From Rhizohabitans arisaemae (GTDB lineage: Bacteria; Actinomycetota; Actinomycetes; Streptosporangiales; Streptosporangiaceae): a DNA stretch of 64,000 bases. The stretch lies in NCBI RefSeq assembly GCF_025996515.1, contig NZ_BLRH01000009.1, forward strand, positions 682,001-746,000. The letters run 5' to 3'. The position numbers and the translations under genes were made by a program. This document shows, one piece after another, positions 1-8,063 of the stretch (position 1 is its first letter; each line of letters begins with the position of its first letter). The notes under the pieces are model-generated. The model was given only the letters and a program-made list of their open reading frames with translations. It was not told the DNA's origin and did not search any database.

Positions 1-334
1 CCGACGCGGTCACCGCGACCGTGGTGAGCACCTGGATCCCCCCGGCGAGCAGCACGTGGCGCCGCATCCGGGCGAAGCGCTCCAGGGAGAACTCGATGCC
101 GATCGTGAACAGCAGCAGGATGATCCCGATGTCTGCGGCGGCCGTCACGGTCTCCTCGTTGCCGACCAGACCCAGCATGTTCGGGCCGATCACCACCCCG
201 GCGAGGAGGAAGCCGACGATCGGCACCACGCGCATCCGGATGCTGAGGAACCCGATCAGCGCCGCCGCGCCGATGAAGACGACGATGGGTCCGAGATAGG
301 CGGGGGTCTCCCCCGCGGCGAGCGCGCTGCTCAT
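1..334 (-). CDS. Monovalent cation:proton antiporter (CPA2/KefB type), N-terminal part
   Basis: Partial gene: it starts at the ATG at 334 (minus strand) and runs off the left edge, leaving about 111 residues. The translation begins MSSALAAGETPAYLGP and has three hydrophobic segments with the CPA2 feel: IVVFIGAAALIGFLSIRM, the glycine-rich GFLLAGVVIGPNMLGLVG, and DIGIILLLFTIGIEFSLERF. The GxLLxGxxxGP-N pattern and the F-x-G-x-E-x(S) stretch are typical of Na+/H+ or K+/H+ antiporters of this superfamily, which exchange cations for protons across the cytoplasmic membrane. Any C-terminal TrkA-N regulatory domain lies outside the window. The ion specificity cannot be told. Downstream to the right are palindromic repeats and then a co-oriented peroxiredoxin. 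Confidence 0.8.
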   Translation of the reverse strand, partial: MSSALAAGETPAYLGPIVVFIGAAALIGFLSIRMRVVPIVGFLLAGVVIGPNMLGLVGNEETVTAAADIGIILLLFTIGIEFSLERFARMRRHVLLAGGIQVLTTVAVTAS

Positions 335-402
335 CGACCACCCCCGGCCGCGATCATAAAGCTCCCGTCACCCGCACGCACCCAGCGGGTTTCCCGCTCC
401 CC

Positions 403-454
403 CTGATCATTGCGAGGTGTGCACCCCAGTAGGGACGCAGACCACAACGATCAC
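403..454. repeat. 52-nt imperfect palindrome, copy 1
   Basis: Outer arms TGATCATTG / CAACGATCA; inner arms GTGCACCCC / weaker match on the right. One of about twelve copies in the window with a constant 52-nt length. It lies between the antiporter and the peroxiredoxin gene. Confidence 0.7.
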
Positions 455-508
455 GAACCGGAACCACACCGGAGCACGCGGAGCGCCCACACCTACGCCA
501 CCACCCTG
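455..508 (-). pseudogene. Decayed fragment resembling the 3' end of the neighbouring peroxiredoxin gene (outer copy)
   Basis: The first ~35 nt after palindrome copy 1 (CGAACCGGAACC, then CGGAGCACGC) align with the sequence directly after palindrome copy 3, which is the coding 3' end of the intact peroxiredoxin gene at 709-1164. No open frame remains. The most economical reading is a tandem duplication of the unit [palindrome + gene tail] followed by decay. The similarity fades after about 35-40 nt, so this copy is less certain than the one at 561-655. Confidence 0.4.
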
Positions 509-560
509 ATGATCGATGCGCAATGCGCACCCCGGCGGGAGCACACACCACAACGATCAC
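509..560. repeat. 52-nt imperfect palindrome, copy 2
   Basis: Left arm is diverged (ATGATCGATG), right arm intact (CAACGATCAC). The right half and the sequence following it are nearly identical to copies 1 and 3, which points to local duplication rather than independent insertion. Confidence 0.65.
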
Positions 561-655
561 GAACCGGAACCGCGCCGGAGCACGCAGACCGCCCGAGCCG
601 TATGAACGATCATGTCGACCGCGCCGACGTCGGCATCGCCGACCGCACCGGCGGA
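561..655 (-). pseudogene. Decayed copy of the peroxiredoxin 3' end (inner copy)
   Basis: About 95 nt after palindrome copy 2 align along their length with the last ~95 nt of the intact peroxiredoxin gene after copy 3: shared blocks include CGGAGCACG, GATCATGT-GACC, GACGTCGGC and CGACC-C-CCG, with small indels. It has no usable open frame. Together with the 455-508 fragment it shows that the unit [palindrome + peroxiredoxin tail] was duplicated in tandem. This is visible directly from the sequence; the order of events is inference. Confidence 0.55.
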
Positions 656-660
656 CACCG

Positions 661-712
661 GTGATCATCGCGATGTACGCACCCCGGCGGGAGCACACAC
701 CACAACGATCAC
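661..712. repeat. 52-nt imperfect palindrome, copy 3, overlapping the peroxiredoxin stop codon
   Basis: Begins GTGATCATCG and ends CAACGATCAC. The TGA stop codon of the peroxiredoxin gene (709-711, minus strand) is part of the palindrome's terminal GTGATC, so the repeat supplies the end of that reading frame and would place a hairpin directly at the end of its mRNA. Confidence 0.7.
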
Positions 713-1164
713 GGACCGGAATTGCGTCGGAGCACGTACAGGGCCCGGTCGGCGTGGGTGATCATGTTGACCTCGCTGGCGTTGACGTCGGCGACCACCC
801 CGTCCCGGCCGATCAGGAAGGTGATCCGCCGGACCCCGAAGCCGAACCTGCGCCGGGCGCCGAAGGCCGCGGCCACCGCCTTGCCGGGATCGGAGAGCAG
901 CGGGAAGCCGAGCCCGTACCGGTCGGCGAAGAGCCGCAGCCGCTCGATCCGGTCCGGACTGATCCCGACCCGCTGCGCCTCGTGTTCCTTGAAGTCCACC
1001 GCGAGGTCGCGGAAATGGCACGCTTCCAGGGTGCACCCGGCGGTCAGCGCGGCCGGGTAGAAAAAGAGGACGACCGGGCCGTCGCCGAGAAAACCGGAAA
1101 GCCGCCGCGGGGTTCCCGTCTCATCCGGGAGTTCGAATTCAGGTACGGTGTCACCGACGCGCAT
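709..1164 (-). CDS. bcp: Peroxiredoxin, BCP/PrxQ type (thiol peroxidase)
   Basis: A 151-residue AhpC/TSA-family protein that reduces hydroperoxides with thiol electrons in the cytoplasm. The peroxidatic cysteine is C44 in LTAGCTLEAC, with a probable resolving cysteine five residues later (C49), the arrangement of atypical 2-Cys PrxQ/BCP enzymes; FFYPAALTAGCT replaces the commoner FYPKDNTPGCT. The length is normal. The ATG at 1164 is preceded by AAGGAG at a good distance. Transcription would run left into the palindromes at 403-712. The C-terminal codons and stop lie in the palindrome. A sequence resembling half of a Fur/DtxR-type iron box (TTAGGC-N-CCTCAA, 1183-1197) lies just before the ribosome site; this is only suggestive. 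Confidence 0.88.
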   Translation of the reverse strand: MRVGDTVPEFELPDETGTPRRLSGFLGDGPVVLFFYPAALTAGCTLEACHFRDLAVDFKEHEAQRVGISPDRIERLRLFADRYGLGFPLLSDPGKAVAAAFGARRRFGFGVRRITFLIGRDGVVADVNASEVNMITHADRALYVLRRNSGP

Positions 1165-1529
1165 GGACGCTCCTTATCGGATTTGAGGGCAGCCTAAAAC
1201 GGCGGTCCGGCCCCGGCGGCGAAGCGGGGGACAGCGTCCCTGCTTGAGCGGGTAAAGCCCCGGCCACGGCCCGACCCGCCACCGACGGTCCCCAATCCAT
1301 TCACCTTGATTTCTGACTATTTCTGACATTTTTGTCCGACTTGAACTCGTTAAATCATTAAAAATTGAGTCCTAGGCGACTTTGATAACTGAAGTTAGGC
1401 TTTCGAGGCGTCCGCCGAACCGGGTGGGCACAGTCCGTCGCCCCGCGGGGAGGGTCGTGTCCTCGGCCCCGCCTGGCATGCGGGCGAGCGCGGCTTCTCC
1501 CGTGTCCGAAAACGCCTCCGGGAGGTGTC
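1165..1529. other. Divergent promoter region between peroxiredoxin and subtilase
   Basis: No gene seen. The stretch 1298-1400 is strikingly AT-rich for this chromosome (runs such as GTTAAATCATTAAAAATTGAG), as expected of a promoter/upstream element serving the plus-strand subtilase, whose GTG start at 1530 follows GGGAGGTGTC. No specific -10/-35 pair is assigned. Confidence 0.4.
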
Positions 1530-4500
1530 GTGACCCCACGACGACAACGAAGTGCTCTCGTCGCCGCCTTGAGTGCCCTGGCGCTGATCGCCCCGGGAAC
1601 TCCCGTATCCGCCGAACCCACCCCGTCCTCGACCACCCTGAAACCGGACGTCAGAGCGGTGTCCGGAAAGTGGAAGGCCACCCCGCTGGGCACCCCGCAG
1701 GTGGTCAACGGCGCCAAGTCCCCCAGCGGGCGGCTCGCCAAGAGCGACGCCGCGCTGCTGCGGAGCACCTCCAAGGCCCCGGTCCGCGTCGTCGTCAAAC
1801 TGGACTACGACTCCGTCGCCGCCTACAAGGGCGGGCTGAAGGGCTTCGCCGCGACCAGCCCGGCGGCCACCGGCAGGGACTTCACCCTCAAGAGCGACCC
1901 GGTCCGCCGGTACGAGAGCCACATCGCGTCGGTGGAGAACACCTTCCTGACGGCGCTCGCCAAGGCCGTCCCCGAAGCCAAGGCCGGACAGCGGCTCCGG
2001 TTGGTGTACGGCGGCATCGCGCTGTCCGTCCCCGCGAACAAGGCGGCCGAACTCCTCAAGCTGCCCGGCGTCGCCGCGGTCCAGGAAGACCGGCTGGCGC
2101 AGCCCACCACCGACTCCACCCCGGCGTTCATGGGCGCACCCACGATCTACAGCCAGCTCGGCGGGAGCGCCAACGCCGGCAAGGGCGTGATCGTCGGCAT
2201 CCTGGACAGCGGCTCCTGGCCCGAGCACCCCTCCTACAACGACCCCGGCACCCTGCCCGCGCCCCCGCCCACGGCCGACGGGTCCCCGCGGGTCTGCGAC
2301 TTCGGGGACAACCCGCTGACCCCGGCGAACGACCCCTTCGTCTGCACCGGCAAGCTCATCTCCGGCCAGCCGTTCCTGGACACCTACAACGCCCAGGTCG
2401 GCGGGGAGGTCTTCCCGGACAGCGCGCGGGACTCCAACGGGCACGGCACCCACACCTCGACCACCGCGGCCGGCGGCCCGGTCTCCGGGGCCAACCCGCT
2501 CGGCATCAACCGCGGCAACATCCAGGGCATCGCCCCCGCGGCGCACGTCGCCGTCTACAAGGTCTGCGGCGCGCAGGGCTGCTACCAGTCCGACTCCGCC
2601 GCCGCGGTGGCCCGCGCCATCCTGGACCGGGTCCGAGTGATCAACTTCTCCATCTCCGGTGGCGAGGACCCCTACAGCGACCCGGTGGAGCTGGCGTTCC
2701 TCGACGCCTACGCCGCGGGCGTCCTGGTCTCGGCGTCGGCCGGCAACTCGGGGCCCGGGCCGGACACCGTCGCCCACCGCAGCCCCTGGGTGACCACCGT
2801 CGCCGCGTCCACCCAGACCCGGACCTATGAGTCGACCGTCACGCTGAACGGCTCCGGCGGCTCCGTCGCCACGGTGAAGGGCGCCTCCGTCACCGCCGGG
2901 GTGGCCTCGCCGCGGCAGGTGGTCCGGGCGTCCGCACCGCCGTACAACAACGCTCTCTGCACCACCCCCGCCCCGCCCGGACTGTTCACCGGTAAGATCG
3001 TCGCCTGTGAGCGGGGTCCCGGACGGGTGATCAAGGGCTTCAACATCCGGCAGGGCGGCGCCGCCGGGATGATCCTGTACAACACCACCCCGCTCGACGT
3101 CATGACCGACAACCACTGGCTACCGACGGTCCACATCGACCAGCCGGCCACCACGACCCTGCTGAACTTCCTCACCGCCAACCCGGCCGCCACCGCGACC
3201 CTCACCCAGGGGACGCAGACCACCTGGCAGGGCGACCGGATGACCTCGTTCTCCTCCCGGGGACCCGGCGGCGACTTCCTCAAGCCGGACGTCACCGCAC
3301 CCGGCCTGCACATCCTCGCCGGCCAGACCCCCGTCCTGGAGGACGCCTCCGGCGGCCCCACGGGCCAGTACTACCAGGCCATCGCCGGGACCTCCATGTC
3401 CTCGCCGAACAACGCCGGAGCCGCCGCACTGCTCTTCGCGCTCCACCCGACCTGGACCCCCGGGCAGGTGAAGTCCGCGCTGGAGACCACGGCCAGGACC
3501 GCGGTGTTCAAGGAGAACGGCACCACCCCCGCGGACCCGTTCGACTTCGGCGGCGGGCGCGTCGACCTCACCAAGGCCGGAAACCCCGGCCTGACCTTCG
3601 ACGAGACCGCGGCCGACTTCACCGCCTCGGCGACCGACCCGCTCAACCGGATCGACCTCAACCTGCCGTCGATCAACGCCCCGACCATGCCCGGCATCAT
3701 CACGGCCAAGCGGACCGCGAAGAACGTCACGGGCCAGGCGCTCACCTACAACGCGACGGGCACCGCGCCGAGCGGCGCCGCCGTCGTGGTCGTGCCCCCG
3801 GTGTTCACGCTCCAGCCGGGCGCGAGCATCGACCTCACCGTGATCGTGACGGCCACCGACCTGCCGGACGGCCAGTACTTCGGCCAGGTCAACCTGGACC
3901 AGGTCGGCGGACCCCGTGACCTGCACCTACCGGTCGCGTTCTACCGCCAGGAGGGCGTCGTCCCGATCGACCAGACCTGCGTCCCCAGCACGATCGCCCG
4001 GAACACCGGCAGATCCACCTGCACCGTGAAGATCCAGAACAACTCGCTCAGCACCGCCGACGTCACCGCCACCAGCGTCCTGGACTCGCGGATCAGGCTC
4101 ACCTCGGTCACCGGCGCCACCCAGGCCGGACCGCGGACGGCGGTCGCCCAGGCGACCCTGGCGGGACGGCAGCCCGACCGGCCGACCATCGCCCCCGGGC
4201 CGACCCCGGCGGGCTACCTGCCGCTCGACGCCTTCGGCGTCACCCCGGTCCCCATCGGGGACGAGCAGGCGCTCAACTTCAACGTGCCCGGGTTCCGGTT
4301 CGCCGGGAAGACGTACAACTCCCTCGGCATCGTCTCCAACGGCTACTCCGTCGCCGGCGGGGCCAGCGGCGACCAGATCAGCTACCTGCCGCAGAACCTG
4401 CCCGACCCGAGCCCGCCCAACGGGGAACTCGCCACGTTCTGGACCGACCTCGACGGAACCGGGGCGCCCGGCGTCTACGCCGCGACCCTCACCGACGGCG

Positions 4501-4883
4501 TCAGCTCCTGGATCGTGGTGGAGTGGCGGGTCAACGTCTACGGTACGGCGAGCGGACGCGTGTTCCAGCAGTGGATCGGCGTCAACGGAGCCGAGGACAT
4601 CTCCTTCACCTACGACCCGGCGAACCTGCCGGCCGCGCCCCCGGCCGGTTACGGCCTCACCGTCGGCGCGGAGAACGACGACGGTTCGGCCGGCGCCCAG
4701 ATCGCCGGACCCCCGACCCAGGACCTCGTCGTGGTGAGCACCCCCGGCACCCCCGGCGGGTCGCACACCTACACCCTTGAGGTGCAGGGTGTGGCCACCG
4801 GAGTCGGTACGGTGCGCACTGCGACCTCGACGCCGCTGGTCCGCGGCGTGACCGTGGAGGTCGACAAGATCACCGTGCAATAG
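1530..4883 (+). CDS. Secreted subtilisin-like serine protease (S8) with PA domain
   Basis: A 1117-residue exported protease. Residues 1-28 are a Sec signal peptide (TPRRQR, hydrophobic core, ending PVSA). An inhibitor-I9-like propeptide covers roughly 83-190. The S8 catalytic domain carries D226 (GILDSG), H305 (DSNGHGTH), oxyanion N406 (AGNSGPG) and nucleophile S622 (AGTSMSSP). A PA (protease-associated) insert lies at about 440-560 between His and Ser, the layout of lactocepin/plant-type subtilases. The last ~430 residues form Ig/FnIII-like and beta-rich modules. It probably degrades extracellular protein. GTG start chosen for the GGGAGG site five bases upstream and the signal peptide. Monocistronic: followed by a strong hairpin at 4893-4932. 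Confidence 0.92.
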   Translation: MTPRRQRSALVAALSALALIAPGTPVSAEPTPSSTTLKPDVRAVSGKWKATPLGTPQVVNGAKSPSGRLAKSDAALLRSTSKAPVRVVVKLDYDSVAAYKGGLKGFAATSPAATGRDFTLKSDPVRRYESHIASVENTFLTALAKAVPEAKAGQRLRLVYGGIALSVPANKAAELLKLPGVAAVQEDRLAQPTTDSTPAFMGAPTIYSQLGGSANAGKGVIVGILDSGSWPEHPSYNDPGTLPAPPPTADGSPRVCDFGDNPLTPANDPFVCTGKLISGQPFLDTYNAQVGGEVFPDSARDSNGHGTHTSTTAAGGPVSGANPLGINRGNIQGIAPAAHVAVYKVCGAQGCYQSDSAAAVARAILDRVRVINFSISGGEDPYSDPVELAFLDAYAAGVLVSASAGNSGPGPDTVAHRSPWVTTVAASTQTRTYESTVTLNGSGGSVATVKGASVTAGVASPRQVVRASAPPYNNALCTTPAPPGLFTGKIVACERGPGRVIKGFNIRQGGAAGMILYNTTPLDVMTDNHWLPTVHIDQPATTTLLNFLTANPAATATLTQGTQTTWQGDRMTSFSSRGPGGDFLKPDVTAPGLHILAGQTPVLEDASGGPTGQYYQAIAGTSMSSPNNAGAAALLFALHPTWTPGQVKSALETTARTAVFKENGTTPADPFDFGGGRVDLTKAGNPGLTFDETAADFTASATDPLNRIDLNLPSINAPTMPGIITAKRTAKNVTGQALTYNATGTAPSGAAVVVVPPVFTLQPGASIDLTVIVTATDLPDGQYFGQVNLDQVGGPRDLHLPVAFYRQEGVVPIDQTCVPSTIARNTGRSTCTVKIQNNSLSTADVTATSVLDSRIRLTSVTGATQAGPRTAVAQATLAGRQPDRPTIAPGPTPAGYLPLDAFGVTPVPIGDEQALNFNVPGFRFAGKTYNSLGIVSNGYSVAGGASGDQISYLPQNLPDPSPPNGELATFWTDLDGTGAPGVYAATLTDGVSSWIVVEWRVNVYGTASGRVFQQWIGVNGAEDISFTYDPANLPAAPPAGYGLTVGAENDDGSAGAQIAGPPTQDLVVVSTPGTPGGSHTYTLEVQGVATGVGTVRTATSTPLVRGVTVEVDKITVQ

Positions 4884-4892
4884 CCGCCTGAC

Positions 4893-4932
4893 CTCAGGCG
4901 ATCCCCGTGCCGTCCCACGGGGATCGCCTGAG
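4893..4932 (+). terminator. Terminator hairpin after the subtilase gene
   Basis: Perfect 17-bp stem (CTCAGGCGATCCCCGTG and its complement) with a 6-nt loop, starting ten bases after the stop codon. There is no U-run, as is common for actinobacterial terminators. Confidence 0.85.
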
Positions 4933-4949
4933 CCCGGTACGGCCGTCAG

Positions 4950-5253
4950 GCGGCTCAACCGGCCGGCGTCTCCCGGTCGGCCGCCCAGCTCGCGACGGCC
5001 CTGGTGTCCAGCGCCCGCCACCGGCCCCCGAAATCCCGCCCCGTGCTGAACCTCCTCGGGCGCCCCGGCGGCGTCCCGCGCGTCGGCACCGCACGCCCAG
5101 GTCGCCGATGCCCCGCTCGGCTTCCGGCAACTCCCGCACCGTCGTCGGCACCCCCACGACGGGGACGGCCGCAGCCCGGAACTTCGACCGGCCGTCAGGG
5201 CGTGGCAGAGGCCGGAACACCCTTGACGTGATCCGGCAGGCGGACGCGGCGGT
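4950..5253 (-). other. Gene-free stretch, possibly a decayed minus-strand gene
   Basis: No intact gene. On the minus strand two short runs look protein-like in different frames: VGVPTTVRELPEAERGIGDL (about 5105-5165) and, in another frame, FGGRWRALDTRAVASWAADR ending at a TGA near 4955. This is what a frameshifted remnant would look like, but no family is recognised and high GC alone can produce long open frames. Confidence 0.25.
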
Positions 5254-5478
5254 TCAGTCCATGGGTCGGCGCAGATCCTCGTGGACCGACTCGACGCCGT
5301 CGAGGGCGGCGAGCGACGCCACGGTCTTTCCACCGCCGGATTCGTCCGCCTCCACGATCACGCTGACGTGGCCACCGGGGAGAACGCGGACGAACCGGGC
5401 TCCCCGTACCCCGTCGAGCCGTGTCGCGAACTCCTCGGCCGACACCGAGATCTTCACCAGAAACACCCGTGGACCCAT
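5254..5478 (-). CDS. Small protein of unknown function downstream of a universal stress protein
   Basis: A 74-residue protein starting MGPRVFLVKISVSAEE and ending EDLRRPMD. No signal peptide, membrane segment or known motif is recognised; composition and codon use look genuinely coding (alternating hydrophobic pattern, e.g. ARFVRVLPGGHVSVIVEA). It begins 14 bases after the stop of the universal stress protein gene on the same strand, so the two are probably co-transcribed and this protein may act in the same stress response, which is inference only. The ATG at 5478 is preceded by a weak ribosome site (CACTGGGTCC). Confidence 0.6.
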   Translation of the reverse strand: MGPRVFLVKISVSAEEFATRLDGVRGARFVRVLPGGHVSVIVEADESGGGKTVASLAALDGVESVHEDLRRPMD

Positions 5479-5492
5479 GGACCCAGTGTCGG

Positions 5493-6359
5493 TCACTTCT
5501 TGGGCACGGGGACGACCGCCACCGGGGAGTGGGCGTGGTGCAGCACCCCGTGGCTGACCGAGCCGAGGATGAGGCTGCGGACGGTGCCCCGCCCCCGCGA
5601 CCCGACCACCACCAGATCGGCGCTCGCCGACGCGTCGACGATGGCGTCCACCGGGTGGTCGTGCACCACCTGCTCGACGCAGGGCACGCCCGGGTACTCG
5701 GTCCGCCACTTCGCGACGGTCGCGGTGAGCATCTCGGCGTTCCGGGCGGCCGTGGCCTTTACATCGTAGATCAAAGGCACTTCTCCGTCCTTCGGGCCCG
5801 CCGACAGCCGGATCCACGCGTGCATCGCGCGAACCGTGCTCCCCCGCAGCGACGCCTCCTCGAACGCCAGATCCAGCGCCGCCGCCGACAGATCCGAGCC
5901 GTCCACCCCCACCACGATCTCGCCCTTCGGCGGCCCCGGAATCGTCCGCACCACCACCACCGGGCAGGCCGCCTGACCCGACACCCCGAGCGCCACCGAC
6001 CCCAGCAGCAGCCCGCGGAACCCGCCCAGCCCATGGCTCCCCACCACCAGCAGCGACGCCCGTTCCGCCACCAGCAGCAGCGCGCTCCGGGGATCGCCCG
6101 GCATCAGCTGGGAGACGACCTCCACGCCCGGCTCCTCGGCCCGCGCCCGCGACGCCGCCTCCTCCAGCACCGCGCCGGCGCTGTCCCGCTTCCACTTCCC
6201 GATCTCCGCGTGCCGCGCCGTCTCCGGCATGGAGTAGGCCCACTCCGGCATGACGTGCACCAGCCGGACCGGCAGCCGCCGAACCACGGCCTCCGCCATC
6301 GCCCAGCCCACCGCGTTCAGCCCCGCGGGCGAGCCGTCCACCCCGACGACGATCTCCAT
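5493..6359 (-). CDS. Universal stress protein with two tandem USP domains
   Basis: A 288-residue cytoplasmic UspA-family protein. Domain 1 (about residues 1-138) starts MEIVVGVDGSPAG and has the ATP-binding signature GSHGLGGFRGLLLGSVA; domain 2 (about 147-288) starts GEIVVGVDGSDLSA and carries GSRGRGTVRSLILGSVS. Both therefore keep the G-x2-G-x9-G(S) pattern of ATP-binding USPs, which typically bind ATP and help cells survive hypoxia or starvation. The ATG at 6359 follows GGAGGGG; upstream in-frame starts lack this site. Likely operon with the small gene at 5254-5478. A degenerate 52-nt palindrome lies 100 bases upstream. Confidence 0.9.
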   Translation of the reverse strand: MEIVVGVDGSPAGLNAVGWAMAEAVVRRLPVRLVHVMPEWAYSMPETARHAEIGKWKRDSAGAVLEEAASRARAEEPGVEVVSQLMPGDPRSALLLVAERASLLVVGSHGLGGFRGLLLGSVALGVSGQAACPVVVVRTIPGPPKGEIVVGVDGSDLSAAALDLAFEEASLRGSTVRAMHAWIRLSAGPKDGEVPLIYDVKATAARNAEMLTATVAKWRTEYPGVPCVEQVVHDHPVDAIVDASASADLVVVGSRGRGTVRSLILGSVSHGVLHHAHSPVAVVPVPKK

Positions 6360-6459
6360 GACCCCTCCCCCTGATCGCCGAATGCGACGCGCGCCGCCGG
6401 ACAGCCCCCAGGACACCACCGAAGATCAGCCCGGCGCAGCCCGTACCACCGACATCTTT

Positions 6460-6511
6460 TGAACGCCTGCGTCGTCCGCGCCCCACCCGGTGCGCACAGC
6501 ACAGCGATCAC
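6460..6511. repeat. 52-nt imperfect palindrome, degenerate copy 4
   Basis: The right half (GGTGCGCACAGCACAGCGATCAC region) is well kept; the left arm is decayed. It is preceded by GGCGCAGCCCGTACCACC, a flank also found before copy 8 at 36.5 kb, so the mobile or duplicated unit is larger than the 52-nt core. Confidence 0.5.
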
Positions 6512-6738
6512 ATCCCCCGGCCGTACTCCGGCCCCCGCGACGAAACGCCGCCGTGCCACTCCCCCGGCGGCCCGCCGCAACCACGGCCCGGCCTCAAGGC
6601 CGCGCCTTCCGCGAGCTCCGGTGACCGGCCCGCTCCCGGCGGGGGCGGACTCCGCTCCTGCCCGTACACATCCTCCTCGTACCAGCCGTTCCCCGATAAC
6701 CGCAGTTCAAGCCACTCGACCGGAGTGACGGAACCCAC
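6508..6738 (-). CDS. Doubtful small open frame or gene remnant
   Basis: A possible 76-residue frame starting GTG at 6738. The first part reads like protein (TPVEWLELRLSGNGWYEEDV) while the second half is Gly/Pro/Arg-rich and looks non-coding. Its stop codon falls inside palindrome copy 4, as for the peroxiredoxin. No family recognised. It may be the 5' part of a gene whose end was replaced by the repeat, or chance. The stretch 6739-7029 beyond it holds nothing I can name. Confidence 0.25.
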   Translation of the reverse strand: MGSVTPVEWLELRLSGNGWYEEDVYGQERSPPPPGAGRSPELAEGAALRPGRGCGGPPGEWHGGVSSRGPEYGRGM

Positions 6739-7029
6739 GAACCACGCGTCCCCGACCCGGTCCCGTCAGCCATCAAGTCTGAGGCGATGCCGTGTCAGCG
6801 GACGTGTCAGCACGGCGACGGTCCCGTATCAGAGCGGTCGACGATCGTAAGTGCCATGAACGGTTCGGCGATCGCGGACCAAAGTCCCGGTGACCAAGTG
6901 GTTGCGGAGACAGCCGGACGCGTTCCGAGGTCCGCGGCGAGGCGCGGGCCGGCTGGAAGCGAGAACGGCCCGCCGGCGCGATCGACCGCGCCACGGGCAA
7001 CGAACCGTACCAAGAGAACGGATATCCGA

Positions 7030-7122
7030 ATGGCAGCCAAACAGGTCCAGGGACCGGCGATCCACACGCAGGGCCTGGAGAAGGCGTCCAGGACGCCTGA
7101 CGCAACCGGGTGGACCACATGA
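7030..7122 (+). pseudogene. Short remnant resembling the N-terminus of an ABC-transporter ATPase
   Basis: A 30-residue frame begins MAAKQVQGPAIHTQGLEKA and then breaks off (SRTPDATGWTT, stop). The pattern AI-x-T-x-GLEKA is the usual opening strand of drug-exporter (DrrA-like) ABC ATPases, normally followed by the Walker A loop, which is absent. The TGA stop overlaps the ATG of the following hydrolase (ATGA), so the remnant may now serve as a translated leader for that gene. The assignment rests on a very short match. Confidence 0.35.
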
Positions 7123-7934
7123 CGAAGCACGGCAAGCCCCGGACCGATTCGACGTGGACCGGCATGGTGCCGGTCGACGACACGGCTCTGGCCGTCACCG
7201 ACAGCGGCGGCTCCGGTATCCCCGTGATCTACCTCAACGGCCAGTTCGCCACCCAGGGGTACTGGCGGCGGGTCATCGCCGAGCTGGGGACGCGGTGGCG
7301 GCACATCACCTACGACGGGCGGGCCCGCGGGAAGTCAAAACCCTCGGCGGACTACTCCTTCGACACCGCCGTCCGGGATGTCGACGCCGTTCTCGCGGCC
7401 AGAGGCGTGGACCGGGCGCTGGTGGTGGGCTGGTCCTACGGGGCGTTCGTCGCGGCGCACTGGGCCGGCCGCAATCCCGGCCGTGCCATGGGCGCGGTCA
7501 TGGTCGACGGCGCGTTCCCGTACGACTGGCTCGACGAGGCCATGGAGCGGCACATCCGGAAGCTGTTCGGGCGGATGGGCTGGTTCATGCCGCTGCTGCG
7601 CCCGACGGGCCTGGTCCCGCGGATGAACGCCGCGCAGATGGCGACCATCAACATCGAGCTCGGCAGGATCTCCCGCGAGCGCGAGCTGGGCCCCGTGCTG
7701 GACGACATCACCGTTCCGGTGCGGTACGTGGTCGCCTCGGGAGCGTCCTTCGGCAGCAAGGGGGACGGGCAGGAACGGATCCGCACCAGCCTGGAGGCGG
7801 TGACCGGCCGCAACCCGAACATCCGGGTCAGCGCGAAGGTCGCGAGCAACCACGGTGCCATCCTGAGAAAGGACGCCCCGGCCATCGCCAAGGCCGTACG
7901 CGAAGTCGCCTCCCTCGGCCGCGAGGGTCACTGA
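7119..7934 (+). CDS. Alpha/beta hydrolase
   Basis: A 271-residue cytoplasmic alpha/beta-hydrolase fold protein. The nucleophile elbow is GWSYG (S106), an oxyanion segment LNGQF lies near residue 40, and a catalytic histidine is expected in SNHGAI (H245). A helical cap is suggested by the Met/Arg-rich segment RKLFGRMGWFMPLLRP. Substrate unknown. The ATG at 7119 overlaps the stop of the preceding short frame (ATGA), indicating translational coupling; an in-frame GTG at 7110 is an alternative. No signal peptide. The next gene starts 130 bases downstream with its own ribosome site. Confidence 0.8.
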   Translation: MTKHGKPRTDSTWTGMVPVDDTALAVTDSGGSGIPVIYLNGQFATQGYWRRVIAELGTRWRHITYDGRARGKSKPSADYSFDTAVRDVDAVLAARGVDRALVVGWSYGAFVAAHWAGRNPGRAMGAVMVDGAFPYDWLDEAMERHIRKLFGRMGWFMPLLRPTGLVPRMNAAQMATINIELGRISRERELGPVLDDITVPVRYVVASGASFGSKGDGQERIRTSLEAVTGRNPNIRVSAKVASNHGAILRKDAPAIAKAVREVASLGREGH

Positions 7935-8063
7935 ACACAGCGCCGGCACGCCGACGACCGGCCGGGCGGCGGCCTTCGCCGGTGTCACGGCGCCACCCGG
8001 CCGCCGAAACCGCCGTCCCCCGTTCACCCGGATTCCCTCCCCGATTCAAAGGAGCACATCACC

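Noticed and set aside
1395-3116. 573-codon open frame opposite the subtilase gene
   Set aside because: Gly/Asp/Arg-rich translation with no motif; a GC-rich antisense shadow of a well-supported gene.
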